NCBI GenBank assembly: GCA_947499555.1 | Contig: CANMOU010000002.1 | Location: forward strand, 135,001 to 199,000 | Length of the DNA: 64,000 nt | Origin: an uncultured Roseovarius sp. | GTDB lineage: Bacteria > Pseudomonadota > Alphaproteobacteria > Rhodobacterales > Rhodobacteraceae | Reading direction: 5' to 3' | In this document: positions 16,713 to 24,841 of the stretch, piece by piece | Position numbering within the stretch: the stretch's first letter is position 1 | Layout: every line of letters starts with the position of its first letter | Notes under the pieces: generated by a model | The model's input: the letters and a program-made list of their open reading frames with translations, nothing else | Database searches by the model: none | Told to the model about the DNA's origin: nothing | Translations under genes and position numbers: made by a program

Positions 16713-16741
16713 TTGATCCAGCCTTCGACTCCTTTTATAGA
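16713..16741 (+). promoter_or_regulatory. Promoter of tRNA-Val
   Basis: TTGATC at 16713-16718 and TATAGA at 16736-16741 are separated by exactly 17 bp, a near-consensus sigma70-type pair. The start would be near 16748, about 60 bases before the tRNA. It could also drive rpmJ, which lies 72 bp beyond the tRNA with no terminator between them. Confidence 0.65.
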
Positions 16742-16807
16742 CACGGCTCACCGGCGCGGTTTCCCGCGCCCCTGTTTATTTGGGGCATGTGAAGCTGTGG
16801 CGTGAAC

Positions 16808-16882
16808 GGGCGATTAGCTCAGCGGTAGAGCACTTCGTTGACATCGAAGGGGTCACAAGTTCGATCCTTGTATCGCCCACCA
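16808..16882 (+). tRNA. tRNA-Val, anticodon GAC
   Basis: 75 nt. Acceptor stem GGGCGAT pairs with ATCGCCC, then discriminator A and an encoded CCA. The anticodon arm is CTTCG-TTGACAT-CGAAG, giving anticodon GAC, which reads GUC and GUU valine codons. The T loop TTCGATC and D loop AGCTCAGCGGTAGAGC are standard. Confidence 0.97.
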
Positions 16883-16954
16883 TATTCGCTGCTTCGGCTT
16901 GATCGAAGCACCCGTAACCCGGCGCCCCCCGCGCCACGACAAAGGAGACGACCG

Positions 16955-17080
16955 ATGAAGGTCAAGAACTCGCTGCGGTCTCTGAAGAACCGCCACCGCG
17001 ATTGCCGCGTCGTGCGCCGCAAAGGCCGCGTCTACGTGATCAACAAAACCCAGCGCCGGTTCAAAGCCCGCCAGGGCTAA
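16955..17080 (+). CDS. rpmJ: 50S ribosomal protein L36 (bL36), zinc-free form
   Basis: 41 residues beginning [17 protein letters not shown]. It matches the longer L36 variant common in alphaproteobacteria: the zinc-ligand cysteines of the 37-38-residue C+ form are absent except Cys17, and the tail [16 protein letters not shown] is conserved. It is a small, basic rRNA-binding protein of the large subunit. AAGGAG lies 8 bp upstream of the ATG. It follows tRNA-Val on the same strand and is closed by a strong terminator. Lack of the ribbon cysteines makes it independent of zinc supply. Confidence 0.96.
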   Translation: MKVKNSLRSLKNRHRDCRVVRRKGRVYVINKTQRRFKARQG

Positions 17081-17105
17081 ACCGTACCGTCGCTGACGTG
17101 ACAGA

Positions 17106-17129
17106 CCCCGCCGATCCGGCGGGGTTTTT
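17106..17129 (+). terminator. Rho-independent terminator of rpmJ
   Basis: Perfect 8-bp stem CCCCGCCG/CGGCGGGG with a 3-base loop, followed by TTTTTCTTTT, 25 bases after the rpmJ stop. Confidence 0.93.
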
Positions 17130-17278
17130 CTTTTGGGCACGGCAAGAACAACCCTCAAGCCGCCCTCCAACCTCATATCTGCAGAATTTCCGTTTTTGGC
17201 ACGCATACAAGATCTGCCCTGTTGCGCAGCGCACGCCACATTTACACATGCAGGTTTTGCCACCTTGGTCGACCCCGC

Positions 17279-17322
17279 ACCGACGCAATACCGATGTGAT
17301 ACCGACGTAATACCGACGTCGG
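17279..17322. repeat. Four 11-bp tandem repeats, locus A (consensus ACCGACGTRAT)
   Basis: Units: ACCGACGCAAT, ACCGATGTGAT, ACCGACGTAAT, ACCGACGTCGG. The last unit contains the perfect palindrome CCGACGTCGG. It lies between the rpmJ terminator and the end of the methyltransferase gene. An equivalent four-unit array is at 44324-44367. The 11-bp period is close to one DNA helical turn. Confidence 0.8.
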
Positions 17323-17343
17323 GATTCGAGCAAAATAAGGCCG

Positions 17344-18000
17344 TTAACCTTTTGGCGCCGCAGTCATGTCCATAACCCAGATTTCGCAGATGAAGTCAGG
17401 CTCGGTTGTGGGCATCATCTGAAACGGTGCACCACGCTCCAACACGGACAGCTGACCTGCTGCCTCCAGCTCGGCCAGAACGGCGGCATAGCCATTCTCA
17501 TCCCAAGTGCCCGTCACAACGGCAAAGACAATCTTGCCGTCCGGCCTTACCAGACGCGCATATTCCCGCAGGGCCGCACAGGGCACCTGCGTTGTCGTCC
17601 CGCAAGTCACCAGCGCATCTGCGCATCCAGCGCCAAGCTTTGTGGGTTTGGTCAGGTCGCATTGATACAGCTCGCGATAAACCCCTTTTCCGGCCGCTAC
17701 GGCCAGCATCTTTTCGGAAAAATCCAGTGCAATCAGGTTGTTGAACCCTTCGCGCATAAGGGCTTCACCGACAAGCCCGGTCCCCGCCCCGGCATCGACG
17801 AGACACATATCCGGCCGAAGATGCCGGGCCGCCGTCTTGGCCAGTTCAAGGGGTGCGAGATAATCGTCGACCGAACCGACATCGCCATCATAATGCGCCG
17901 CCCAGATATCGTAGCGTCGGCGCATCTCCTGATTGGTGGGTGCGCGGATCACCCAATCCACGCGCGCTGCCTGCGTTTCGGGTAGTTCATCCTCACTCAT
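17344..18000 (-). CDS. SAM-dependent class I methyltransferase
   Basis: 218 residues. Motif I is CLVDAGAGTGLVGEAL at about residues 66-81, followed by the acidic end of strand 2 in LIALDFSEKML and a motif VRPDGKIVFAVV typical of small-molecule methyltransferases of the Williams-Beuren/UbiE-like group. The N-terminus (RRRYDIWAAHYDGDVG) matches the same group. Substrate not predictable. It lies 17 bp after the DUF1989 gene on the same strand and may be the last gene of the ODC-DUF1989 run. The 11-bp repeat array lies immediately past its stop. Confidence 0.82.
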   Translation of the reverse strand: MSEDELPETQAARVDWVIRAPTNQEMRRRYDIWAAHYDGDVGSVDDYLAPLELAKTAARHLRPDMCLVDAGAGTGLVGEALMREGFNNLIALDFSEKMLAVAAGKGVYRELYQCDLTKPTKLGAGCADALVTCGTTTQVPCAALREYARLVRPDGKIVFAVVTGTWDENGYAAVLAELEAAGQLSVLERGAPFQMMPTTEPDFICEIWVMDMTAAPKG

Positions 18001-18017
18001 CTTCGCGCCCTCCGTCC

Positions 18018-18860
18018 TTAGCGCCCTTGGCTCCGGTCATATCCGTTCTCACCCGGGCTTTGCCAATCTCCCAAAGCACCTTCCAGCGGGGCGAATACCT
18101 CGATCTTGAGCGGAAAACAGGCCGCCGTATCACTGGAATGCTCAGATGAGCAATCCCCGCCCGGGCACGCACTCAGCGCGCCCAGAAGGTCAATTTCCGC
18201 AAAGAATTCAATGTGATCACCGGGGCGTACCGGACTGGCTTTCATGAAGTATTGCCCGGTGTCGCGGGTAAAACCTGTGCACATGAAGACGTTGAGCACA
18301 TCATGCACATGCGGCTCTGCCTCCTGAAGCGACAGGCCCAATTCATCGGCCAAAGCCCGCGTCAGATTGGAGTGGCAGCAATGGTGATACTGGCTGCCTG
18401 CCAGCAGGTTACCGGTATAGGGGTCACATCGGGTGCCGATCACATCATGAACCGACCCGCCATAGGCGTCGATCCCATACCAGCCCAGCGTATCCTCGGT
18501 GATCGTCGCCATCGGCCGAAGATAAGGAAAGCTCGACCACATGCGTTCCCCGGTGGTGAGATGCGTACCATGCAATGCCCGGCTCTTGCCCGAGTAGAAC
18601 CGTTCGGCCAAGTTATTGGCATTCCACAGATTCAGGTCCCCAACCTGCGGGCCTTCGACGCTGCTGATGCGGAAAAACTGCCCGGCAGCCACCCGGAAAC
18701 AGGCCGCATCGCGTGGCGCTGCAAGAACCTCTGCCACCTTCTCAGCACCAGACCGCGCTGTGCGGTAGCGTTCCATATCCGGTAGAGGCAGGGTCTCATT
18801 GGGATAGCAGATCACCGGCTTGACGGCCCGGCGGGCCCCGGCATCGGGTGGCGTGGTCAT
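18018..18860 (-). CDS. DUF1989 / urea carboxylase-associated family protein
   Basis: 280 residues of the DUF1989 family, whose members sit beside urea carboxylase or other nitrogen-compound genes and bind metal. Recognisable segments: FFRISSVEGPQVGDLNLWN, SRALHGTHLTTGERMWSSFP, and a Cys/His-rich stretch QYHHCCHSN. CTGFTRDTGQYFMKASPV and the Cys-containing C-terminal region follow. The biochemical role of the family is poorly defined. It lies just after a 67-residue membrane protein gene and a PLP enzyme gene, suggesting a shared role in breakdown of an amino-acid-like compound. Confidence 0.83.
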   Translation of the reverse strand: MTTPPDAGARRAVKPVICYPNETLPLPDMERYRTARSGAEKVAEVLAAPRDAACFRVAAGQFFRISSVEGPQVGDLNLWNANNLAERFYSGKSRALHGTHLTTGERMWSSFPYLRPMATITEDTLGWYGIDAYGGSVHDVIGTRCDPYTGNLLAGSQYHHCCHSNLTRALADELGLSLQEAEPHVHDVLNVFMCTGFTRDTGQYFMKASPVRPGDHIEFFAEIDLLGALSACPGGDCSSEHSSDTAACFPLKIEVFAPLEGALGDWQSPGENGYDRSQGR

Positions 18861-18866
18861 CGTCAG

Positions 18867-19070
18867 TTACCTCTTATGCGGCGCATGGCAATCTGAAGGC
18901 GCTTTGCCTTCAGATGTAAAGACCTCGGCGCCGCATGCCGCACACCGAAACATCACCTGCCCGTCCCTTTGCCCGGACCGCACCTCGCGCCAGCGACAGG
19001 ATCTTGTCCGACGATTGGCAAGGACAACGACCAGCACAAAGGCAATGACCAGCCCGACACCGACGATCAT
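18867..19070 (-). CDS. Small membrane protein with zinc-ribbon tail
   Basis: 67 residues. One hydrophobic helix at residues 1-19 (IVGVGLVIAFVLVVVLANR) is followed by a basic segment and a C-terminal CAAC-x(n)-C-x-AP-H pattern (FRCAACGAEVFTSEG, then DCHAPHKR), a likely metal knuckle. The ATG overlaps the stop of the upstream PLP-enzyme gene as ATGA, which argues it is a real coupled gene. It ends 6 bp before the DUF1989 gene. No known family recognised; it may tether or sense something for the adjoining enzymes (speculation). Confidence 0.68.
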   Translation of the reverse strand: MIVGVGLVIAFVLVVVLANRRTRSCRWREVRSGQRDGQVMFRCAACGAEVFTSEGKAPSDCHAPHKR

Positions 19071-20074
19071 GACAAGGCGTCGGCCAGAAGATCACCATAG
19101 GCGAAAACCGCAGGCTGCCCTCCGGTATGCCAAAAGAGCACACGCTTGCCAGACAGCCTTGGAGCTTGTGCCAAAAGGCCCGCCATCACCTTGCCGGTAT
19201 AAACAGGATCTAGGACCAGTCCTTCTGTTCGCGCGGTCATGCGAAGCGCCTGCAGCAATGGCTCGGAGAGCTGACCGTACCCCGGCGCAAAAGCGGTATC
19301 ATCGAGCCGGATATCATCTGGTTTCACGGGATTGGCCTGCCCCATAAGATCGGCCAGATCTTGTAACCGTTTCGTCACCCGCGCCGTTTGCAGCTTTGCA
19401 TCCCTTCGCACGCAGATACCCGTCACTGGGGTTTGATCCCCAGCGGCACGCAGTCCGTAAAGAACACCGCAATGCGTGATGGCCGATCCCGAGGCGAGGA
19501 AGATCTCATCGAAGCTTTCGCCTTGCCCAATCAGTTCGAGCGCTGCATCGACATAGCCCAATGATCCGGTCGGCGGCTGGTCTGCTGACAACGGCACGAT
19601 GAAGGGGACTTCACCTTCCGCGCTTAGATCATCCGCCAGTAGTCTGAGCTGCGCATCAGCACCTGCCTCGTCTTCCCCTTCGGAATAGGTGTGCAGTGTT
19701 GCGCCAAACAACCGGTCAAGCAGGACATTGCCATTCTCGCGGTAAAGCACGCCTTTGCCAGAGACGCGATCTTCAAGCTGGATATGACAGCCCATACCAA
19801 GCTTTGCCGCCATCGCCGCCGCGGTGCGGACGAAATTCGATTGCACCGCGCCTGTTATGAGAATCTGTGTCGCACCCTGCGCGCGTGCCTTGCCAAGGTA
19901 GAATTCCAGTTGCCGCACCTTGTTGCCACCAAGCCCAACGCCCGTGCAGTCATCCCGCTTGACCCAAATTTCAAGGCCAACTTCCTTGCTCAGGTTGGGC
20001 ATCTGCTCGAGCGGCGTTGGCAGATGGCCCATCCGGACCCGAGGAAATCTGGAAAGATCATCTTTCAGGAACAT
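19067..20074 (-). CDS. PLP-dependent D-cysteine desulfhydrase / L-cysteate sulfo-lyase family enzyme
   Basis: 335 residues, fold type II PLP enzyme of the ACC deaminase / D-cysteine desulfhydrase group. The N-terminal MGHLPTPLEQMPNLS and VKRDDCTGVGLGGNKVRQLE are diagnostic; the lysine in GGNK forms the Schiff base. The C-terminal LVLDPVYTGKVMAGL is also conserved. Possible activities are D-cysteine desulfhydrase, cysteate sulfo-lyase (CuyA, used by roseobacters on sulfonates) or ACC deaminase; sequence alone does not decide. The start at 20074 (MFLKDDLSRFPR) fits homologues better than an upstream in-frame start at 20173, although its ribosome site is weak. It overlaps the 67-residue gene by 4 bp. 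Confidence 0.82.
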   Translation of the reverse strand: MFLKDDLSRFPRVRMGHLPTPLEQMPNLSKEVGLEIWVKRDDCTGVGLGGNKVRQLEFYLGKARAQGATQILITGAVQSNFVRTAAAMAAKLGMGCHIQLEDRVSGKGVLYRENGNVLLDRLFGATLHTYSEGEDEAGADAQLRLLADDLSAEGEVPFIVPLSADQPPTGSLGYVDAALELIGQGESFDEIFLASGSAITHCGVLYGLRAAGDQTPVTGICVRRDAKLQTARVTKRLQDLADLMGQANPVKPDDIRLDDTAFAPGYGQLSEPLLQALRMTARTEGLVLDPVYTGKVMAGLLAQAPRLSGKRVLFWHTGGQPAVFAYGDLLADALS

Positions 20075-20122
20075 GTCCCATGTTCGACATGGCAATAGTC
20101 GGCTTGTCAACCGTGGCGCTTG

Positions 20123-20156
20123 GCTGCGCGGGTCGCTCCCCCAGGATCCGCGCAGC
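20123..20156 (-). other. Strong hairpin between the decarboxylase and PLP-lyase genes
   Basis: Perfect 9-bp arms GCTGCGCGG and CCGCGCAGC separated by 16 bases, with no T-run, in the 102-bp gap. It may be an RNA processing or partial termination site within an operon. Confidence 0.45.
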
Positions 20157-20176
20157 ACGCCCCCTCGCCACAAACC

Positions 20177-21349
20177 TCAGATGACCAACACATCGAGCGG
20201 CGGGAACCCGTTGAAGCCGATACTTGAATAAGAAGAGGTATAGGCTCCGCAATTTCGAATGAAGACACGTTCACCTGCTTGCATGCCCAAAGGCAGGTCC
20301 ATCATGCGTTTTTCATAGAGCACATCCGCACTGTCGCAGCTTGGTCCCGCAACGATACACGGCCCAAGACGCTCATGATCACGTGCGGTGACGAACTGGT
20401 ATCGGACCGCCTCTTCCGCCGTCTCCGCAAGGCCCGAGAATTTGCCGATATCAAGGTAAACCCAGCGATGAAGATCATCGGGCGATTTGCGTGACACCAG
20501 CAAGACTTCCGCAGCAATCATGCCCGCCTCCGCAACAAGGCCTCGACCGGGCTCTGCCATGATCCTTGGAACGTCGCCAAACCGCTGTGTTACCTGCGCC
20601 ATGACCTTGGAGGCATAGGTGGCGGGATCGTCGATGTGGTCGCCATAGTAGGCCGGAAACCCGCCGCCAATATTGAGAAGATCAAGCGCATGGCCAGCGG
20701 CATTGGCCCTTTTCCAGATACCGGCAACCGCATCGAGTGTTGCCGCCCACATTTCAGCCTTGCGGGTTTGGCTGCCGACATGAAATGACAGGCCAGCGGC
20801 GCGCAAGCCAAGGGCCTTGGCATAGTCCATAAGCGTAATCGCATGTGATTGCGCGCAGCCGAATTTCCGGGTCAATGGCCAGTCCGCACCTGATGGCTCG
20901 ACGATCAGGCGAATATAGACTTCGGCACCAGGCGCATGAGCGGCAATCTTATCGAGTTCTTCCTCGGCATCCGCGGCAAATAGCGTGACACCGACTTGAT
21001 GGGCAAATGCGATATCCGATGCGCGTTTGACAGTGTTGCCAAACGAGATTGCGCGCGGCGCGGCGCCTTGCGACAAACAGAGTTCGATTTCGCCTCGGCT
21101 GGCCGCATCGAAATGTGCCCCGGCCTTTACCAGCTTTGCGACAATCTCGGGCGCGGGGTTGGCTTTGACGGCGTAATGGATATGCGCCCGACCCAGGCCG
21201 CGCTTGAGCGCTCGGAAATTCTGCAGAACGATCTCGGTGTCGATCACCAATGTCGGACGATCAAAAAGATGCGTGCGCAAGAAGGTTTCAATATGGTGGC
21301 TATTCGCGTGACGGATTTCCCCCGTCACATCGGTTACAAGAGCAGTCAT
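20177..21349 (-). CDS. Ornithine/lysine decarboxylase-type PLP enzyme (group IV)
   Basis: 390 residues, fold type III (alanine-racemase-like) decarboxylase. The PLP lysine is in HYAVKANPAPEI, the phosphate-binding glycines in LLNIGGGFP and AEPGRGLVAEAG, and the active-site cysteine segment in VAGPSCDSADVLYE, matching eukaryotic-type ornithine decarboxylases and bifunctional Lys/Orn decarboxylases. The product would be putrescine and/or cadaverine. ATG at 21349 is chosen because GGAG is 6 bp upstream; two earlier in-frame ATGs would place the site at or within the start. It is probably first in a run continuing with the PLP lyase, the small membrane protein and DUF1989. Confidence 0.88.
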   Translation of the reverse strand: MTALVTDVTGEIRHANSHHIETFLRTHLFDRPTLVIDTEIVLQNFRALKRGLGRAHIHYAVKANPAPEIVAKLVKAGAHFDAASRGEIELCLSQGAAPRAISFGNTVKRASDIAFAHQVGVTLFAADAEEELDKIAAHAPGAEVYIRLIVEPSGADWPLTRKFGCAQSHAITLMDYAKALGLRAAGLSFHVGSQTRKAEMWAATLDAVAGIWKRANAAGHALDLLNIGGGFPAYYGDHIDDPATYASKVMAQVTQRFGDVPRIMAEPGRGLVAEAGMIAAEVLLVSRKSPDDLHRWVYLDIGKFSGLAETAEEAVRYQFVTARDHERLGPCIVAGPSCDSADVLYEKRMMDLPLGMQAGERVFIRNCGAYTSSYSSIGFNGFPPLDVLVI

Positions 21350-21566
21350 GGCCATCTCCAAATGACACAAATCGGCAGGAAGCCGTAAGTTTCAGTTCAG
21401 AGACGTTACCGTCGCTACGTAACCTGTGGGGGTGCACCTTTGGGACAGAGGCGCGTGCGTTGGCGTCTTGAGCGGGCATGTGTACCTAAACGCTGAGTCG
21501 TTCAAGAAGGACGTCACAATATTTTTTCGACATTGGCTTTTGTGATAAAAAGAGCGCTGCCCGCGC

Positions 21567-23213
21567 TTAAGCATTTTGCCCTGCGACGCGCCCCGAAAAG
21601 ATGCAACCGCCCAGGAATGTGCCTTCAAGAGCGTTGTAGCCGTGGTACCCGCCACCGCCAAACCCCGCGACCTCCCCAGCGGCGAAAAGCCCGTCAAATA
21701 CAGATCCACCAGGTTGTAGCACGTGACCCTGCAAATCGGTGTGCAAACCGCCAAGCGACTTCCGCGTCAGGATGTTGAGCCGCACCGCGATGAGCGGGCC
21801 ATTCTCGGGGTCGAGGATCGCATGAGGTTTCGCCGTGCGAATAAGCCTGTCACCGCGATAGGCCCGCGCCTGGCGTATGGCGATAATCTGAGCGTCTTTG
21901 GCGAAGGGATTGTCCAACTGAGCATCGCGCGCAGCGATTTGCGCGTGCAGATGTGCGCCGTCCAGCGGTGTCTCAGGCGTGATCTGGTTCATGCCATCGA
22001 CCAGTGCCTCCAATGTCTGCGCCACGACAAAATCCTCGCCGTTTTCCTTGAACGCCTCCACCGCGCGGGTCGCACCTTTGCCCAAACGCTCCTTCAATAC
22101 AGCGCTCCATTTCCCGGATGTCAGATCGGGATTCTGTTCGCTGCCTGAAAGCGCGAATTCCTTTTCGATGATCTTCTGGGTCAGGATGAACCACGAATGT
22201 GCATGCCCGGTGGACAGGATACGACGCAGCGTGGACAGGGTGTCAAAGCCGGGCAGACAGGGTGCCTCCATCCGGTCGCCCAGGGCGTCAAACCACATCG
22301 AAGACGGTCCCGGCAGAATTCGGATGCCGTGGTTCGGCCATATCGGGTTCCAGTTCTGCAATCCTTCGCAATAATGCCACATCCGATCCTCGTTGATCGC
22401 TTGCGCACCAGCGGATTTCGCAATCTCTTGCATCTGGCCGTCCACGTAGTCCGGCACGCCCGAAACCATGCGAGATGGGGGAGGCCCAAGCCTGTCGGTG
22501 GGCCAGACCGCACGGACTTTGCCGTGATCCCCTCCGATCCCACCAGACGCCACAATCACGTTTTCGGCCTCAATCTCGAACGTGGCTTTGGTTTCACGAT
22601 TGGTCGAGGCACCGCGCACCGCCGGATCCTCTGCCAACACGCCCCCCTGCAAGCCAGTCACTTTGCCATCGGTCATCACCAGGCCCGTCACCCGGTGCCG
22701 AAAGGCAAACTGCAACTGGCCTGCCGCTTCTGCCTCTCGGGCAAGTTGGACGAAAGGCCCGATGATTCCTTCTCCGGTGCCCCAGGTGATGTGGAAACGC
22801 GGCACCGAATTGCCATGTCCGTCTGCGGCGCTGCCGCCTCTCTCGGCCCAACCCACAACCGGAAACCAGCGCAGCCCAATGTCGTGCAGATAGCTGCGCA
22901 TCGGACCAGCGGCAAAATCGAGATAGGCGTTGGCCCAGGCCTTGGGGTTGGTATCTTCGGCGCGGTCAAACGCGGCACTGCCCAACCAATCCCTTTCGGC
23001 CAGATCGCGACTGTCGCGAATGCCCATGCGCCGCTGTTCGGGTGTGTCGATCATGAATAGCCCGCCAAGCGACCAGAAGGCTTGACCGCCAAGAGATTGC
23101 GGGCCTTCCTGATCAATCACCATAACCTTGCGTCCCCGCTTGGTGGCTTCAAACGCAGCAACGAGGCCGGACAGGCCGCCCCCGATGATCGCTACATCCG
23201 TCTTGTCTGGCAT
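21567..23213 (-). CDS. FAD-binding dehydrogenase (KstD/fumarate-reductase-like flavoprotein)
   Basis: 548 residues. The N-terminal dinucleotide-binding motif is VAIIGGGLSGLVAAFEA; the second FAD motif is ENVIVASGGIGGDHGKVRA; and the C-terminal GLFAAGEVAGFGGGGYHG completes the FAD site. This arrangement is that of the 3-ketosteroid dehydrogenase/fumarate reductase flavoprotein family annotated as FAD-binding dehydrogenase. The substrate is unknown. The start at 23213 (MPDKTDVAII) is supported by GGGAGG 7 bp upstream; a longer frame extends to 23369 but lacks a ribosome site. It is 65 bp downstream of creD on the same strand. Confidence 0.87.
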   Translation of the reverse strand: MPDKTDVAIIGGGLSGLVAAFEATKRGRKVMVIDQEGPQSLGGQAFWSLGGLFMIDTPEQRRMGIRDSRDLAERDWLGSAAFDRAEDTNPKAWANAYLDFAAGPMRSYLHDIGLRWFPVVGWAERGGSAADGHGNSVPRFHITWGTGEGIIGPFVQLAREAEAAGQLQFAFRHRVTGLVMTDGKVTGLQGGVLAEDPAVRGASTNRETKATFEIEAENVIVASGGIGGDHGKVRAVWPTDRLGPPPSRMVSGVPDYVDGQMQEIAKSAGAQAINEDRMWHYCEGLQNWNPIWPNHGIRILPGPSSMWFDALGDRMEAPCLPGFDTLSTLRRILSTGHAHSWFILTQKIIEKEFALSGSEQNPDLTSGKWSAVLKERLGKGATRAVEAFKENGEDFVVAQTLEALVDGMNQITPETPLDGAHLHAQIAARDAQLDNPFAKDAQIIAIRQARAYRGDRLIRTAKPHAILDPENGPLIAVRLNILTRKSLGGLHTDLQGHVLQPGGSVFDGLFAAGEVAGFGGGGYHGYNALEGTFLGGCIFSGRVAGQNA

Positions 23214-23278
23214 GTCGTTGCCTCCCGTTGCGGGCCAGACTATCAGGCCCGGCCCGCCTTTGGGAACAAGACGTTGCG

Positions 23279-24706
23279 TTACCCTGCCGGGGCCGGAGCC
23301 TCTGGCGTTCTTGGCTCTGCCCGGCGGAACCAGCCCCGACGCGGATTCTGACGCGGCTCGCCATACCAATTCTCATTGCGTGTCGCGAACATCGTGCCAG
23401 CTATAGCTGCAAAGAGCAGAATCGATCCGGCCAGAAGCGCGTAATCGGCGCTGCGCAGGATGAGATAGAGCACGCCGTAAAGCACGCCCAGCAGGACCGC
23501 GACAACCAGTGTTCTCTTTCCCAGTTTCAGAGCCGTCGCGGCGAAGGCTGTGACAAGTCCAACGGTCGCGCCACCTGCAATGAGATAGGCCATCGCAAAC
23601 CCGACCTGCTCTGAAAGCGCGAGCATGAGCAGAAAGAAGGTCGATTGCGCCAAGCCGATCAGGATGTATTGCACCGGATGCGTGGGGCGTTTGGTTTGCC
23701 CTTCGACAAGAAAGATCGTCAGGAACGTCAGCCCAATGAAAAGCACACCGTAGCGCGCCGCACGATAGGCCTTCTGGTAGAAATCATTGGGACGGTAAAG
23801 CCCAACCCCAAAGCTTGTCTCGTTGCGCGCCAGTTCATCCTGATCTTCGCGGCTGATCTGCGGCAGGGCGCGGGCGAGATGCGGGATGACCCATTCAGCG
23901 GTAAAGCCACTGTCAGTGATCTCGCGCGTATCGGGCAGGAACGCGCCCTGAAACTCGGGATGTGGCCAGTCCGAGCGCAGGACGACCCTCGTTTCCCGGC
24001 CCACCGGCGTAAAAGACACCGCCTCGGCCCCGTTAAAGCCCAGCTTGAGCGTGTAGCCGGTAATCGACCTTGGATCGCCAGTGGCCGCCCGCACGCCACC
24101 AACCCAGCGATTGTCGCTTGCGGCGGGTTCCATCGCCAGACTGCGCCCATCGGCCAGAAGTCGCGTCTCGCCACGCAGGGCCCGGTTGGAACTTACATTG
24201 ATGCGCAGTTCTGCCTTGTCCCAAAGCAGAACCTCTTCACCTCTCAGAACTGTCTCGGCGGCCTCGGCGGGAAAGTCAAAACTCATGTCAGACTTTGACG
24301 TATAGACCGGCACGGCAAAGATACCCCGGCTGCGTTCTTGCGTGGTCTTCTCAACCTCTATGTCAAGCTGGTCCGGCAAGATGTAGACAGGCGCGCGGCG
24401 CAGGGACTTTGTAACGGTCTTGAACTGGAAAACAGGGCGGTCCTTGGCGTCCAGTTTCTGCTCTCCGGTCAGCGGATCAATAACCTCGCTTTTTTCGCGG
24501 ACCGTCACGGTTTCTTCAACCGGGATGATCAACACCGGGCCTGAAAGCTTTTGCGCCCCGCCCCATTCATGGCCGACCGAACTTATGGTCTGGCGATTGT
24601 AGTCGGCACGGCTGTCGATGATAGCGCCAACAAAGAACACGGGAATGGTCATCAGCAAGACCAATAGCCCCACGATGATAAAGCGAAGCCCGGCGGATCG
24701 GTGCAT
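23279..24706 (-). CDS. creD: CreD-like inner membrane protein
   Basis: 475 residues (E. coli CreD is about 450). An N-terminal membrane helix (FIIVGLLVLLMTIPVFFVGA) leads into a large periplasmic domain with GPVLIIPVEETV and RRAPVYILPDQLDIE. The C-terminal third has about five hydrophobic helices beginning GVLFIGLTFLTIFLVEG and ends in a basic, proline-rich tail. CreD belongs to the Cre regulon in enterobacteria and affects envelope integrity and colicin tolerance; its activity is unknown. AGGAG lies 6 bp upstream of the ATG. It is divergent from a MarR regulator, with two palindromes in the shared 135-bp region, so MarR control is likely. Confidence 0.88.
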   Translation of the reverse strand: MHRSAGLRFIIVGLLVLLMTIPVFFVGAIIDSRADYNRQTISSVGHEWGGAQKLSGPVLIIPVEETVTVREKSEVIDPLTGEQKLDAKDRPVFQFKTVTKSLRRAPVYILPDQLDIEVEKTTQERSRGIFAVPVYTSKSDMSFDFPAEAAETVLRGEEVLLWDKAELRINVSSNRALRGETRLLADGRSLAMEPAASDNRWVGGVRAATGDPRSITGYTLKLGFNGAEAVSFTPVGRETRVVLRSDWPHPEFQGAFLPDTREITDSGFTAEWVIPHLARALPQISREDQDELARNETSFGVGLYRPNDFYQKAYRAARYGVLFIGLTFLTIFLVEGQTKRPTHPVQYILIGLAQSTFFLLMLALSEQVGFAMAYLIAGGATVGLVTAFAATALKLGKRTLVVAVLLGVLYGVLYLILRSADYALLAGSILLFAAIAGTMFATRNENWYGEPRQNPRRGWFRRAEPRTPEAPAPAG

Positions 24707-24758
24707 GGAAATCTCCTGTCATGGCTGTTCCGATAGCACTGATTTGCCCAATTCGCGT

Positions 24759-24829
24759 GCAGTGCACTGCTATGATTTTGCGCAGTTTTCGCGCAGTTCA
24801 GGGGTCTTGTGCGACCATGCAACTGCATG
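24759..24829. promoter_or_regulatory. Two palindromes in the creD-marR divergent region (candidate MarR operators)
   Basis: GCAGTGCACTGC at 24759-24770 is a perfect 12-bp palindrome. CATGCA-AC-TGCATG at 24816-24829 is a second inverted repeat 12 bp before the marR ATG. MarR proteins usually bind palindromes in their own promoter. Between them is a direct repeat of GCGCAGTT. Confidence 0.45.
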
Positions 24830-24841
24830 TAGGCTCGGACC

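Noticed and set aside
17279-17322. Possible CRISPR array
   Set aside because: Units are 11 bp and contiguous with no spacers; CRISPR repeats are about 24-40 bp with similar-sized spacers.
18213-18220. GTGATCAC cores inside coding sequence (also 27260, 48413, 61801, 63117)
   Set aside because: They lack the AAA/TTT extension, are unpaired and lie within genes; about one such 8-mer per 64 kb is expected by chance and high-GC coding bias adds more.
20097-20119. Promoter (TTGACA on the minus strand) in front of the PLP-lyase gene
   Set aside because: The matching -10 would fall on the start codon with a poor sequence, so transcription from the upstream gene is likelier.
20177-21349. Second diaminopimelate decarboxylase (lysA)
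   Set aside because: The GPSCDSADVLYE motif and size are those of ornithine/lysine decarboxylases; the genuine lysA is at 53500-54765.
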